This document shows, one piece after another, positions 23,045 to 31,258 of a DNA stretch of 46,978 bases; the stretch's first letter is position 1, and each line of letters starts with the position of its first letter. The notes under the pieces were generated by a model. The model was given only the letters and a program-made list of their open reading frames with translations. It made no database searches and was not told where the DNA came from. Source of the DNA: an uncultured Phycisphaeraceae bacterium. Its GTDB lineage: Bacteria; Planctomycetota; Phycisphaerae; Phycisphaerales; UBA1924. The position numbers and the translations under genes were made by a program. Location: NCBI GenBank assembly GCA_937899905.1, contig CALCCF010000040.1:1-46978 (forward strand), read 5' to 3'.

Positions 23045-25453
23045 ATGGAGTTGCTGAGCAACCTGCTGACGACCGCTCCCGACGGCGTGCTCAGCCGGCT
23101 CTTCGCGTTGCGCGAGCTGGGCTTTGGCCAGGACGGCGTGACACTGGGTTTCGATCGCCCGCTGCCGGCATGGGGTTGGCTTTGCGTCTTCGTCGCGTGC
23201 GCGGCGCTCGGCTGGTGGGGATATCGAAGGCTCGAGGGCCCGCGAGCTGCGCGTGTCTCGCTCGCTGGGGTACGCGGGCTGACGCTCTTGTTGCTCGTCG
23301 TGCTCGTGTGTGGGCCGAGGCTCGAGCGCACGAACGAGCGGTTGGAACCGGATTGGGTCGTCGTGCTCGTCGATCGGTCGGTGTCGATGCGCGTGGCGGA
23401 TGCCCCGATTGCTTCGGACGGCGCTGGCCGTGCAACCCGTGACGATCAGGCCCGGGCCATCCTCGAACGCCACGCGCCCATGTTTACCGCACTCGCCGAG
23501 GACCGCGAGGTGGTCTGGCTCGGTTTCGACTCGGCCGCGTTTGATCTGCGTGCCGGTGGAGCGTCACAAGAAGGGGGGCCTCCGGAACTCCCGCTCGCAG
23601 AGGGTCGGCGCACGGCACTGGGCGCATCTCTGACTCGCGCACTCACGCGCGCCGCGGCGCACCCGCTGTCGGCCGTCGTGATCATCAGCGACGGCCGATC
23701 GTTCGACGAGCCTTCGACGGCCGCCATGCGTCGGCTGGTCGGGGAGCGTGTTCCCGTGCACGTTGTGCCACTGGGCTCTCCGCAAGCCGCCAGTGATGTC
23801 GCGATCGTGCGGGCCGTCGCGCCAGAGGCCGCGTTCGCGCGAGACCAGGTGCCCGTACGTGTGCGCCTCGATCGACGCGGCCCCGAAACGGGCTCTTCGG
23901 GCACGCTCGTCCTCGAAGATCGCGGTACCGGGCAGGTTCTCGACGAGACTCGGCTGGACGCGGGCGACCCGCGCTGGCAGGGTGACGAAGCGGACGCCAC
24001 GCTGGTCGCTCAGGAGCTCGAAGCGGGCGAGGCCGACTGGGTCGTGCGTTTCGTGCCCGACGCCGCCGACCTGCTGCCCGAGAACGACACCGCCAACCTA
24101 CGCGTGCGGGTTGTTGATCGGCCGCTGCGTGTCCTGCTGATCGACGGCACGCCACGCTGGGAGCGCCGATACCTCACCAGCATGCTGCTTCGCGAGCCAA
24201 GCGTGCGCTCCAGCTCGCTGCTGCTGGCCGCGCGGCGGAGCTTCATCGAAGAGGGCAACGTCACCATCGGCTTCCCACCGACGACCGACGAGGGCTGGGC
24301 CGAGTACGACGTGGTCATCATGGGCGATGTCCGCGCGGGACTCTTCAGCGCCGAGCAGCTCGACCAGCTGCGCGAGCACGTCGCCAGTCGCGGCGCGGGG
24401 CTGCTGTGGATCGGCGGCATGGGCCACACGCCCGCGAGCTGGCGCGGCACGCCGCTGGAAGACCTCCTTCCGTTCAGGCTCGACCAAGGCACGGGTGTCG
24501 CGAGCACGAGCAACCCGGTGGTCATCGATCGCACCGTCGCCGGCGAGCGCCTCGGCATGCTGCGGCTCGACGAGTCACTCGGCGAGTGGCCGGAGTACCT
24601 GAGCGATCCGCAGACCGGCTGGAATCGGCTGTGGTGGTCGCAGCGCATCGACGACGCGGCCCTGAAGCCGACCGCCGAGGTGCTCGCCGAGTTCGTCGCT
24701 GCCGAGGGCGCTAGCGCGCGTTCGCCAGCGGTGCTGACGATGCCGTACGGTGCGGGCCGCGTGGTGTACGTCGCGACCGACGAAATCTGGCGTTACCGCT
24801 ACGGGCGGGGCGAGCCGCTGTTCGAGCGGTTCTATCTTCCTCTGGTGCGCATGCAGGCGCGTGGTCGATTGGCGCGAACGGGCGCAGAAGCGGCGCTCTC
24901 GGTCTCGCCGAGACCGGTATTGGTCGAGCGTGCCGCGCGCGTGGAGGTCCGCCTGCTCGATCAGTCCCTCGTCGACCAGCGGCTGCCGGCGGTGCGCGTT
25001 TCGGTCCGTCGGCTCGGCGATGCGTCGCAGGTCGCGCCTGCCCAGGCCATCACGCTTGGCATCGAGGACACCGGCGCGAGGCGCGCGCTCTCGCAGGGCT
25101 ACGCCGCGTCGTGGCTCCCCACCGAACCGGGGACGTACGAGGTCGTCGTCGATGAGCCGCTGCTAGCCCCGCTCGGGTTGCGGCAAGAGGTCGAGGTCGT
25201 CGCCGACAGCGACGAGCTGCGAGACCCGATGGCCGACCACGCATTGCTGGCTTCGCTCGCCGATCGGACGGACGGACGAGTGCTGGACATCAATACGTTG
25301 GAAGACCTTCCGACGCTGCTGCCGCGTCGTGAGGTCGTGCTCGCCGGCCAGCCGCAGCTCGAGCCGCTGTGGGACCGGCCTGTCGTGCTCGTGATCCTAC
25401 TGGTGCTGCTCGCGGCCGAGTGGGTGGGCCGTCGGCTCATCCGGTTGATCTGA
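23045..25453 (+). CDS. VWA / glutamine-amidotransferase-like membrane protein
   Basis: An 802-residue membrane protein starting immediately after the BatA-like stop (TGAATG). It has two N-terminal helices (WLCVFVACAALGWWG and GLTLLLLVVLVCG), then a periplasmic VWA domain with intact MIDAS start VLVDRSVSM, a beta-sandwich segment, and a class-I-amidotransferase-like fold (VLLIDGTPRWERRYL to GAGLLWIGGMG) without the usual catalytic Cys. A last helix (VVLVILLVLLAAEWVG) ends the protein. Proteins of this shape are regular members of planctomycete DUF58/BatA clusters. Function is inferred only from the cluster. Confidence 0.82.
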   Translation: MELLSNLLTTAPDGVLSRLFALRELGFGQDGVTLGFDRPLPAWGWLCVFVACAALGWWGYRRLEGPRAARVSLAGVRGLTLLLLVVLVCGPRLERTNERLEPDWVVVLVDRSVSMRVADAPIASDGAGRATRDDQARAILERHAPMFTALAEDREVVWLGFDSAAFDLRAGGASQEGGPPELPLAEGRRTALGASLTRALTRAAAHPLSAVVIISDGRSFDEPSTAAMRRLVGERVPVHVVPLGSPQAASDVAIVRAVAPEAAFARDQVPVRVRLDRRGPETGSSGTLVLEDRGTGQVLDETRLDAGDPRWQGDEADATLVAQELEAGEADWVVRFVPDAADLLPENDTANLRVRVVDRPLRVLLIDGTPRWERRYLTSMLLREPSVRSSSLLLAARRSFIEEGNVTIGFPPTTDEGWAEYDVVIMGDVRAGLFSAEQLDQLREHVASRGAGLLWIGGMGHTPASWRGTPLEDLLPFRLDQGTGVASTSNPVVIDRTVAGERLGMLRLDESLGEWPEYLSDPQTGWNRLWWSQRIDDAALKPTAEVLAEFVAAEGASARSPAVLTMPYGAGRVVYVATDEIWRYRYGRGEPLFERFYLPLVRMQARGRLARTGAEAALSVSPRPVLVERAARVEVRLLDQSLVDQRLPAVRVSVRRLGDASQVAPAQAITLGIEDTGARRALSQGYAASWLPTEPGTYEVVVDEPLLAPLGLRQEVEVVADSDELRDPMADHALLASLADRTDGRVLDINTLEDLPTLLPRREVVLAGQPQLEPLWDRPVVLVILLVLLAAEWVGRRLIRLI

Positions 25454-25502
25454 CCCCGTCGGCTGGTTCTAGCATTTCGGCGATTCCCATGGAGGTGGAA
25501 CG

Positions 25503-26705
25503 ATGAACAACGTGCAACGTGCGCTGGTTGTGTGCCTCGGCTTTGCACTGATTGCGACGCCGAGCCTCGCGCAAACGGGCGGGCAGCCCAGCGCCGAGCG
25601 TTTGGAACAAGCCAAGGCCATGCGCGATCGCGCGGTGGCTTACCTCATTGGCCAGCAGGACGAGGCAACCGGCGGCTGGAGCGTGCGCGAGGGCGGGCCC
25701 AACCTGCCAGCGATCACCGCACTGGTGCTCCTGGGCATGACAGCCGACGATCGCATCGCCACAAGCAACCCCGATGCGGCCCGCGCTATGGATCGTGCGT
25801 ACGAGTACGTCCTCTCATGGCAGCAGGGCGACGGCGGCGTGTACGACCGTATCCTGCCGCAGTACAACACGGCTCTCTCGCTTGCAGCCTTCAAGCGGCT
25901 GGGCACCCCTGAAGCAGAGGACGCCGCACGGCGGGCGCTCGCGTTCCTTCGAACCTTGCAGTACAGCGAGGACAACCCGAACCCCGAGTTGCAGGTCCCT
26001 CGATCGCACCCGTTCTACGGCGGCATCGGCTATGGCGGCAGCGGACGGCCCGACAACAGCAACATGCACATGTTCATGTGGGCCTTACAGGAGGCGGGCG
26101 TACCCAGCGACGACCCGGCCGTGCAGCGGGCATTGGTGTTCCTGCAGCGCACGCAGATGGACGACCGCGTGAACGACATGCCGTACGCCGAGGGCTCGCG
26201 GCAGGGCGGGTTTATTTACGCGACGAGCCCAAGCGGCGATCAGCTCGGCGTCGGCGAGAGCAAGGCGGGGATGATCGAGGAAACCCTCAGCGACGGCACG
26301 ACCGCGAGTCGCCTTCGTGCGTATGGCTCGATCACGTACGCGGGGTTCAAGAGCTACGTGTACGCCGATCTGCCACGCGACGACGTGCGCGTGACCGCCG
26401 CCCGCAAGTGGATCGGCGAGAACTACACGCTCACAGAAAACCCGGGAATCGGCACCGACGGGTACTACTACTTCATCCTGACACTCTCTCGAGCGCTCGA
26501 CGCGTTTGGCGAGCCCTCGCTGGAGATCACCACCACCGACGGCTCGACATACCCGACCAACTGGGCCGACGACCTGATCGAGCAGCTCGCCACCATGCAG
26601 AACGACGACGGCTCGTTCCGCTCGGTCGATGATCGCTGGATGGAGGACAACCCGGTGCTGATCACGGCGTACTCGCTGGTGGCGCTGGGTGAGGTGATCG
26701 ATTGA
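25503..26705 (+). CDS. Secreted alpha/alpha-toroid protein (prenyltransferase/squalene-cyclase-like repeats)
   Basis: A 400-residue protein with signal peptide (LVVCLGFALIATPSLAQ) and repeated helical units of the terpenoid-cyclase/prenyltransferase toroid, for example AVAYLIGQQDEATGGWSV, YEYVLSWQQGDGGVYD and LIEQLATMQNDDGSFRS. The repeats have the typical Q-x-x-D-G-x-W/F turn. No DxDD or other cyclase catalytic motif was seen, so it is probably a binding protein rather than a terpene cyclase. The start is fixed by GGAGGTGG five bases before the ATG. It follows the VWA gene by 49 bp on the same strand and is likely expressed with that cluster. Confidence 0.85.
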   Translation: MNNVQRALVVCLGFALIATPSLAQTGGQPSAERLEQAKAMRDRAVAYLIGQQDEATGGWSVREGGPNLPAITALVLLGMTADDRIATSNPDAARAMDRAYEYVLSWQQGDGGVYDRILPQYNTALSLAAFKRLGTPEAEDAARRALAFLRTLQYSEDNPNPELQVPRSHPFYGGIGYGGSGRPDNSNMHMFMWALQEAGVPSDDPAVQRALVFLQRTQMDDRVNDMPYAEGSRQGGFIYATSPSGDQLGVGESKAGMIEETLSDGTTASRLRAYGSITYAGFKSYVYADLPRDDVRVTAARKWIGENYTLTENPGIGTDGYYYFILTLSRALDAFGEPSLEITTTDGSTYPTNWADDLIEQLATMQNDDGSFRSVDDRWMEDNPVLITAYSLVALGEVID

Positions 26706-26711
26706 TGGCGC

Positions 26712-28454
26712 CTAGGTCGTAGCGATGGCCGTGCGTTGCTCGTCGAGCACTCGATGCACATCCTGTATGCAGATCGACCCCTCACCCACGGCGCTCGCCA
26801 CGCGCTTTACACTGCCGGAACGCACGTCACCGGCTGCAAAGACTCCAGGCAAGCTCGTCTCAAGCGGATGCGGAGGTCGTTGCAAGGGCCACGGCGTTTC
26901 AGATCCACTGTCCCGATTGATCGCACCGCCCGTGCACACGAATCCTCGCTCATCGAGTTCGAGCGTGCCGCGCAACCAATCGGTGTTCGCGATCGCACCG
27001 ATCATGAGGAACACGTGACGGATCGGCTTGCTCGTTGACTCATCCCCACACCGCCAGCTGACCGACTCGAGCCAAGCATCGCCCGCTAGCGACTCCAACG
27101 ATGTCTCGGTGAGCAGGTTGATCCGATCCGAGGATCGGATTCGTTGCAGCAGATAGTCGCTCATGCTGCTCGCTGGGCTCTTCCCGCGGATGAGCATGTG
27201 CACGCGCTTGGCGTGGCCCGCTAGAAAGATCGCGGCTTGGCCGGCGGAGTTACCGCCACCGACGACCACGACATCTTCCCCACCGCACAGGTCCGCCTCG
27301 ACCGAAGTCGCGGCGAAGTGGATCCCGTTGTTCTCGAAGCGCTCCGAGCCTTCGAGTGACAGCCGGCGCCATCGTGCACCGCTGGCGATAACCACACTCC
27401 GCGTGCGGATCGGTGGCCCCTGATCGAGCTTGAGCTCGTAGCCTCCCCCATCGCTCTTGCACGGCTCGAGGGATGTGACGCGTCGAGGTAGCGTGAGCCG
27501 GACGCCAAACTTCTGGGCCTGCACCTGCGCGCGATTGGCGAGCTCTTGGCCGCTCAAACCAACAGGAAAGCCCAGGTAGTTCTCGATCCTGCTGCTGCTT
27601 CCGGCCTGGCCACCCGGCGCCTCGGATTCGATCACGATCGTCGACAGCCCCTCGCTGCCGGCGTAGGTTGCCGCGGCGAGACCGGCTGGCCCCGCACCGA
27701 TCACGGTCACGTCGTACACGTGAGAGTGTTTGGGAGCCTCGGTCAATCCCAAACACTCGGCGAGCTTCGCACGATCGGGACGTCGCAAGAGCGAACCATC
27801 GGGGCAAATCGCAACCGGTAGATCATCCATGTCGATCGGTGGATTGAGTCGCGACTCGACCAGGCCGTCCGCTATGACTTCATCAAATCGCAGCACGCGA
27901 ACCGGGTGGGCATTTCGTCGAAGGAACCGCTCCAGTTCGAGCATGCCCGAAGTCGTCTTGTCTCCGATGAGCGTCACGGCGCCCTGCGCGTGATCAACTA
28001 AGCCCAACCTTCGCAGGATAAAGGCACGGAGCACGATGTTCCCGATGTCGGGCTCGGCTGTCATGAGCCGAGCGAATCGATCGCGCGGCACGCGGATGAT
28101 GCTCGGCTTCTCGCCCTCGCCGTCGACTACGACACGGCCGCTCACCAAGATCTTGCGATCACTGAACAGATCGAGTTCGCCAGTAAAGCCACCTTCTTTG
28201 TGAATGTGCACGACCTCAGGCTCGGCAGCGTCGGGCGGGCCGTGGAAGATCTCGACACGGCCCTTGAGGATGACAAAGAAGTCGACGGATCGCTGCCCTT
28301 GCTCGAAGAGCAACTCGCCGTTCGCCAACTCTTGGATACTCCCGAAGCTCTCGATGCGTTCGAGATGCTCGTCGCTCAAGCGCGGGAAGGCGTGTCGGTC
28401 GTCTCGTGTGGCCGACTCGGGCGGAGACGAGGGAGTCCTGTGTGGAGTAGGCAT
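26712..28454 (-). CDS. Cyclic-nucleotide-binding domain fused to thioredoxin-reductase-like flavoprotein
   Basis: A 580-residue fusion. Residues 25-150 form a Crp/cNMP-type sensor (GELLFEQGQRSVDFFVILKG), 155-245 a thioredoxin-like linker domain, and 245-575 a thioredoxin-reductase fold with FAD motif VIGAGPAGLAAATYAG, a second dinucleotide motif VVVVGGGNSAGQAA (395-408) and the closing GVFAAGDVRSG. The redox CxxC of true thioredoxin reductase is replaced by A-A-T-S at 381-384, so it cannot pass electrons through that disulfide; this is usual for the fused family. Cytoplasmic oxidoreductase, partner unknown. The ATG at 28454 is chosen; the frame extends 37 codons further upstream without a better start. 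Confidence 0.88.
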   Translation of the reverse strand: MPTPHRTPSSPPESATRDDRHAFPRLSDEHLERIESFGSIQELANGELLFEQGQRSVDFFVILKGRVEIFHGPPDAAEPEVVHIHKEGGFTGELDLFSDRKILVSGRVVVDGEGEKPSIIRVPRDRFARLMTAEPDIGNIVLRAFILRRLGLVDHAQGAVTLIGDKTTSGMLELERFLRRNAHPVRVLRFDEVIADGLVESRLNPPIDMDDLPVAICPDGSLLRRPDRAKLAECLGLTEAPKHSHVYDVTVIGAGPAGLAAATYAGSEGLSTIVIESEAPGGQAGSSSRIENYLGFPVGLSGQELANRAQVQAQKFGVRLTLPRRVTSLEPCKSDGGGYELKLDQGPPIRTRSVVIASGARWRRLSLEGSERFENNGIHFAATSVEADLCGGEDVVVVGGGNSAGQAAIFLAGHAKRVHMLIRGKSPASSMSDYLLQRIRSSDRINLLTETSLESLAGDAWLESVSWRCGDESTSKPIRHVFLMIGAIANTDWLRGTLELDERGFVCTGGAINRDSGSETPWPLQRPPHPLETSLPGVFAAGDVRSGSVKRVASAVGEGSICIQDVHRVLDEQRTAIATT

Positions 28455-28564
28455 ATTGAATCGTATGTTTGGCTCGGTTTGAACCAGTGAAGCCGAACTC
28501 AATCCACCTTCTTGCCCCAACCCAGCCAGCTCCCACAATCCAGATAGAACGAAGCCAGAAATCA

Positions 28565-28592
28565 CCCGCCGCCCGCTCTCACGGGCGGCGGG
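28565..28592 (-). terminator. Strong hairpin after the SPFH gene
   Basis: Eleven-base-pair GC stem (cccgccgcccg / cgggcggcggg) with a six-base loop, 13 bp past the SPFH stop. The T run after it is short (gattt), so it is a probable rather than certain terminator. Confidence 0.65.
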
Positions 28593-28604
28593 GCTGGGTA
28601 AGAA

Positions 28605-29747
28605 TCACGCACCTGCCGACTCCGCTTCCGAGCGGAGCAGACGGGTCATCTGGTCGCCCAGGCTTCCCTGGCCCGAGCCGATGACGAACGTGGTCTTCGC
28701 GCCCTTCAGGATCTCCTGGAGGGCCTCGAGCTCACGCAGGCGCGAGAGCTGCGGGTTGTCGGCCAGCAGCTTGGCGGTGTTCGCCTGGCTGCGGACCGCC
28801 GCGGTCTCCTCGCGACGGCGGATGAGGTTGGCCTCGGCCTGCTTCTGGGCGACGATGACCTCGTTCAAGATCACCTTCATGTCGCCGGGAAGGATCACAT
28901 CCCGCAGGCCGACGCCCGAGACCGTGACACCGAACTCGGCCGCACGGGCCGAGAGGCGGTTTCGGATCTGCGAGCCCACCTCGTCCTTGGTCGAGAGCAA
29001 CTGCTCGAGCGTTCGGCCACCAACCGCGGTTCGCAGTTCGAGCTGCGCCTCTCGGTAGAGCGACTGCTCCCAGTCGCCCACCTCGGTCACCGCTCGCACC
29101 GCGTCGGTCACGCGATGGGTCACCACCAGGTTCATGCGTAGCGTCACCTTGTCGGCCGTCATGATCTCCTGGCCCTGGATGTCGGCCACCTGCTCGCGCA
29201 GGTCGACGCTCTTCCAGGTGATGCTCGCGCCGCCCTTCCAGTACACGAAGAGGCCGGGGCCGAGCTCGTCGACCAGCTCACCGTCGCGATAGAGCATGAC
29301 GCGCTCGTGGCTGTCCACGCGCAGGCCGCCAAGCAGGCTGGATCCCCCCGGATACGCGAGGATGGCCTCGATCTTCGGGTGGGTGAACCGGACCTCGTCG
29401 ACGCTGTACCGCTCGACCTCGACCGTCGCCGGCGCACTCCAGAAGGCGTGCAGCCCGCTGGAAAGGATTGCGCCCAGACGCCCGTCGATCCAGACGAGCG
29501 CACGCTCGTCGTCCTTGAGGTCGACGATCGTCAGGCGGGACGCCAGGCGTTGGTCGCTCACGAGTGCACGGAGTCGCTCGTGCGAGAAGCGCGGCCGGAG
29601 CGTGTCGACCACTTCGATGTGGTCGCGCCGGCTCCAAGGCCAAACGTTGGGCACCCGGTACACGCCGGGCTCGAGCACGCGATAGAGGTCGCCGTGGCGG
29701 AACCACAGGCCGAGCTCGAGCGTGCGGACGCGAATGGTCTTCAGCAT
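28605..29747 (-). CDS. SPFH/band-7 family protein (slipin/stomatin-like)
   Basis: A 380-residue membrane-associated scaffold protein. The band-7 core lies at about 120-330, with DLREQVADIQGQEIMTADKV and VSGVGLRDVILPGDMKVILN, which are highly typical of slipins. A coiled-coil stretch (VIVAQKQAEANLIRRREETA) follows. The first about 110 residues form a duplicated-looking preceding domain, making it longer than ordinary slipins (about 250-260 residues), and no obvious N-terminal membrane helix is visible. The ATG at 29747 has AGGAG eight bases upstream; upstream in-frame sequence is not protein-like. Family members organise membrane microdomains and often work with proteases. No NfeD-like partner gene is adjacent. 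Confidence 0.9.
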   Translation of the reverse strand: MLKTIRVRTLELGLWFRHGDLYRVLEPGVYRVPNVWPWSRRDHIEVVDTLRPRFSHERLRALVSDQRLASRLTIVDLKDDERALVWIDGRLGAILSSGLHAFWSAPATVEVERYSVDEVRFTHPKIEAILAYPGGSSLLGGLRVDSHERVMLYRDGELVDELGPGLFVYWKGGASITWKSVDLREQVADIQGQEIMTADKVTLRMNLVVTHRVTDAVRAVTEVGDWEQSLYREAQLELRTAVGGRTLEQLLSTKDEVGSQIRNRLSARAAEFGVTVSGVGLRDVILPGDMKVILNEVIVAQKQAEANLIRRREETAAVRSQANTAKLLADNPQLSRLRELEALQEILKGAKTTFVIGSGQGSLGDQMTRLLRSEAESAGA

Positions 29748-30100
29748 AGCTGCAGCTCCTTTCCGTGCTGCGGTGCGAGAACTCAGGAACAACTCCATCC
29801 CTGAAAGCCGCAGACGCACGACGGGGAATGGCAAGCCAAGAGAGTCCCGATCCACAAGCGAGCCCGCGTTGGCGGCGGGGTCGGGCTTGAGACATCCCAG
29901 GGAGCGTGCTGCGCCCGGAGGCAATCGCGATCGCGTCCAAACCTCAAGGGAGTGAATCGTGATCGCGTTTGACAATGGGCCGCCGCGCTGTGGGGCGTCG
30001 GTATCCGCTCGACCGCTGGCCGCCGAGGCGGTCTCTTGCGTCCGCGAGCGATGCAGTGCATCGCGCCGCGTCGGCAAGAGCGCCCGGGCGTGGTGGGTGG
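29748..30100. other. Intergenic region without a recognised gene
   Basis: 353 bp between the SPFH gene and the tRNA-like cluster. No open frame here looks protein-like on either strand. It contains the SPFH ribosome site and presumably its promoter, plus GC-rich inverted repeats. No clear promoter hexamers were found. Confidence 0.5.
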
Positions 30101-30105
30101 TCCCC

Positions 30106-30186
30106 TGGCTTCCGTGTAGCTCCAGATCTTCATCTGGCGGGTTCTGAACCCGGGGGGAGTCGAACCCCCATGGCGTTTAAGCCAAG
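30106..30186 (-). other. tRNA-like element with arms in abnormal order
   Basis: On the minus strand this contains a canonical T arm (GGGGG-TTCGACT-CCCCC at 30153-30169), then CGGGTTC-A-GAACCCG, then a hairpin CCAGA-TGAAGA-TCTGG whose loop looks like a Phe anticodon loop one base short. Outer bases GGCTT and AAGCC can close the set. It lacks a normal 5' acceptor and D arm before the T arm. It may be a degenerate tRNA, a rearranged one, or chance hairpins next to a tRNA remnant. Confidence 0.35.
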
Positions 30187-30190
30187 CCGT

Positions 30191-30263
30191 GGGGCGATGC
30201 CGGACTCGAACCGGCGACACCGGAGTTGTAGCTCCGTGCTCTAACCAATTGAGCTAATCGCAA
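30191..30263 (-). tRNA. Malformed tRNA-like gene (Arg- or Val-like), possibly nonfunctional
   Basis: The D arm (gctcaattggttagagc) and T arm (GCCGG-TTCGAGT-CCGGC) are canonical, with U8-A9 present. The anticodon stem CGGAG/CTCCG encloses only six bases (CTACAA); restoring one base would give CTACGAA, the common Arg(ACG) loop, but this is a guess. The acceptor pairs only over GCGAT/ATCGC; the first two bases (TT) do not match CC. Confidence 0.5.
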
Positions 30264-30347
30264 ACCGAACGCCACCGGCAGAACCCGTAGTCTCGAAACA
30301 CGCCGAACCGAGTCGGGAGCGCGTCGCCGGACGATGGCATACGGCAA

Positions 30348-30414
30348 AGGACGCAAAGGGAGTCGAACCCTCCCGCCGCGCATCACGTACGCGGGCCGCC
30401 CACCCGGGGCGTCC
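30348..30414 (-). tRNA. Shortened tRNA-like gene with GTG (His) anticodon, possibly nonfunctional
   Basis: The acceptor GGACGCC/TGCGTCC pairs at six of seven positions, and the T arm GAGGG-TTCGACT-CCCTT and anticodon stem CGCGT/GCGCG with seven-base loop ACGTGAT are good. Position 33 is C instead of the invariant U. The D arm is reduced to a short GC stem, the usual U8-A9 is replaced by CC, and the total is only 67 nt. Confidence 0.5.
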
Positions 30415-30497
30415 GTAGGACCGTCGTGCGTCTGCGGATGTCAGAGAGCCAAGAGGGCAATGCGCCCCCACTCACGAAACAAACGAATTCGAGTCAA

Positions 30498-30584
30498 TGG
30501 GCCGGGCAGGACTCGAACCTGCGGTGTTCACCACGTGGGTACCCGGTTTACAGCCGGGGTGCGTCGCCGCTTGCATACCGACCC
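30498..30584 (-). tRNA. tRNA-Tyr, anticodon GTA
   Basis: Full class II tRNA of 87 nt: acceptor GGGTCGG/CCGGCCC with one G-U pair, anticodon stem CCCGG/CCGGG with loop CTGTAAA (anticodon at 30549-30551), a long variable arm as expected for bacterial tRNA-Tyr, T arm GCAGG-TTCGAGT-CCTGC, discriminator A. No CCA encoded. Confidence 0.95.
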
Positions 30585-30604
30585 GCAACGAAACTCTGCT
30601 GCAA

Positions 30605-30678
30605 TGACCCCGGCAGGATTCGAACCTGCACTGCGCGGATTCTGAATCCGCTGCCTCTGCCAGTTGGGCTACGGGGCC
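30605..30678 (-). tRNA. Class I tRNA with CAG anticodon (Leu by anticodon; identity uncertain)
   Basis: Well-formed 74-nt cloverleaf: acceptor GGCCCCG/CGGGGTC, U8-A9, D arm gcccaactggcagaggc, anticodon stem GCGGA/TCCGC with loop TTCAGAA (anticodon at 30642-30644), T arm GCAGG-TTCGAAT-CCTGC, discriminator A. The variable loop has only five bases (GCAGT), whereas tRNA-Leu is normally class II with a long variable arm. It lies 20 bp upstream of tRNA-Tyr and is probably co-transcribed with it. Confidence 0.85.
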
Positions 30679-30684
30679 CCTTGT

Positions 30685-31139
30685 GATGTCCTCGCGTTGC
30701 GAGCGCACCGATCGCGCCCACGGTTGCGAGAACCGAACCACGCACGACAGCCGTGCCCCCATCCCGCGGGAACGCGATCATCATCAGATTACCACACCGG
30801 CCCCGGAAGGGAACTCGCCGCCGACGGCCCGACCTGATTTGGAAGGGGAGGCGTCGGCTCGCGGGTTCCGCTGCCGACGCCGGGCGTTTAGCCAGACGTT
30901 CTCGGCAGCATCCCATCTTCGACCAGCAGGCCGAACCGCAGGCTGGCAAGATACCACGCATCACGCGGCGACTTACGCATGCCGTTCAGGGTCAGGATGG
31001 AGTGCTGCAACGTCATAATGCCGGGAGTTTTCCACAGGAATCGCTTGTTGTCAAGCGCGAGCAACAAAAACTGACAACTTGATCCCGTGTCGCAAGAGCA
31101 GTCCGGATCACGTCATCTGCGCTACACTTGGGTGCATTC
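30685..31139. other. Intergenic region between tRNA clusters
   Basis: 455 bp with no convincing gene on either strand. It holds the putative start of the leftward tRNA cluster and the upstream region of tRNA-Gly(TCC). A 7-bp inverted repeat (gttgtca at 31047-31053, tgacaac at 31072-31078) lies about 65 bp before that tRNA. Confidence 0.5.
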
Positions 31140-31211
31140 GCGGGTGTAGCTCAATGGTAGAGCGTCAGCCTTCCAAGCTGAATGTCGACGGTTCGAGTCC
31201 GTTCACCCGCT
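31140..31211 (+). tRNA. tRNA-Gly, anticodon TCC
   Basis: Complete 72-nt cloverleaf nearly identical outside the anticodon arm to the tRNA-Gly at 14525: acceptor GCGGGTG/CACCCGC, anticodon stem TCAGC/GCTGA with loop CTTCCAA (anticodon at 31172-31174), T arm GACGG-TTCGAGT-CCGTT, discriminator U, no encoded CCA. Confidence 0.97.
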
Positions 31212-31258
31212 TTCGACGACCTGGCCATTTCGCCCCGGCCTCGCATACACAACATGGG

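Noticed and set aside
29748-30077. Upstream extension of the SPFH frame
   Set aside because: Low-complexity sequence without band-7 character; a good ribosome site sits before the ATG at 29747.
31028-31036. Match to the DnaA-box consensus (ttttccaca)
   Set aside because: A single box, with no cluster, no DUE and no dnaA/dnaN gene nearby, so no origin can be claimed.
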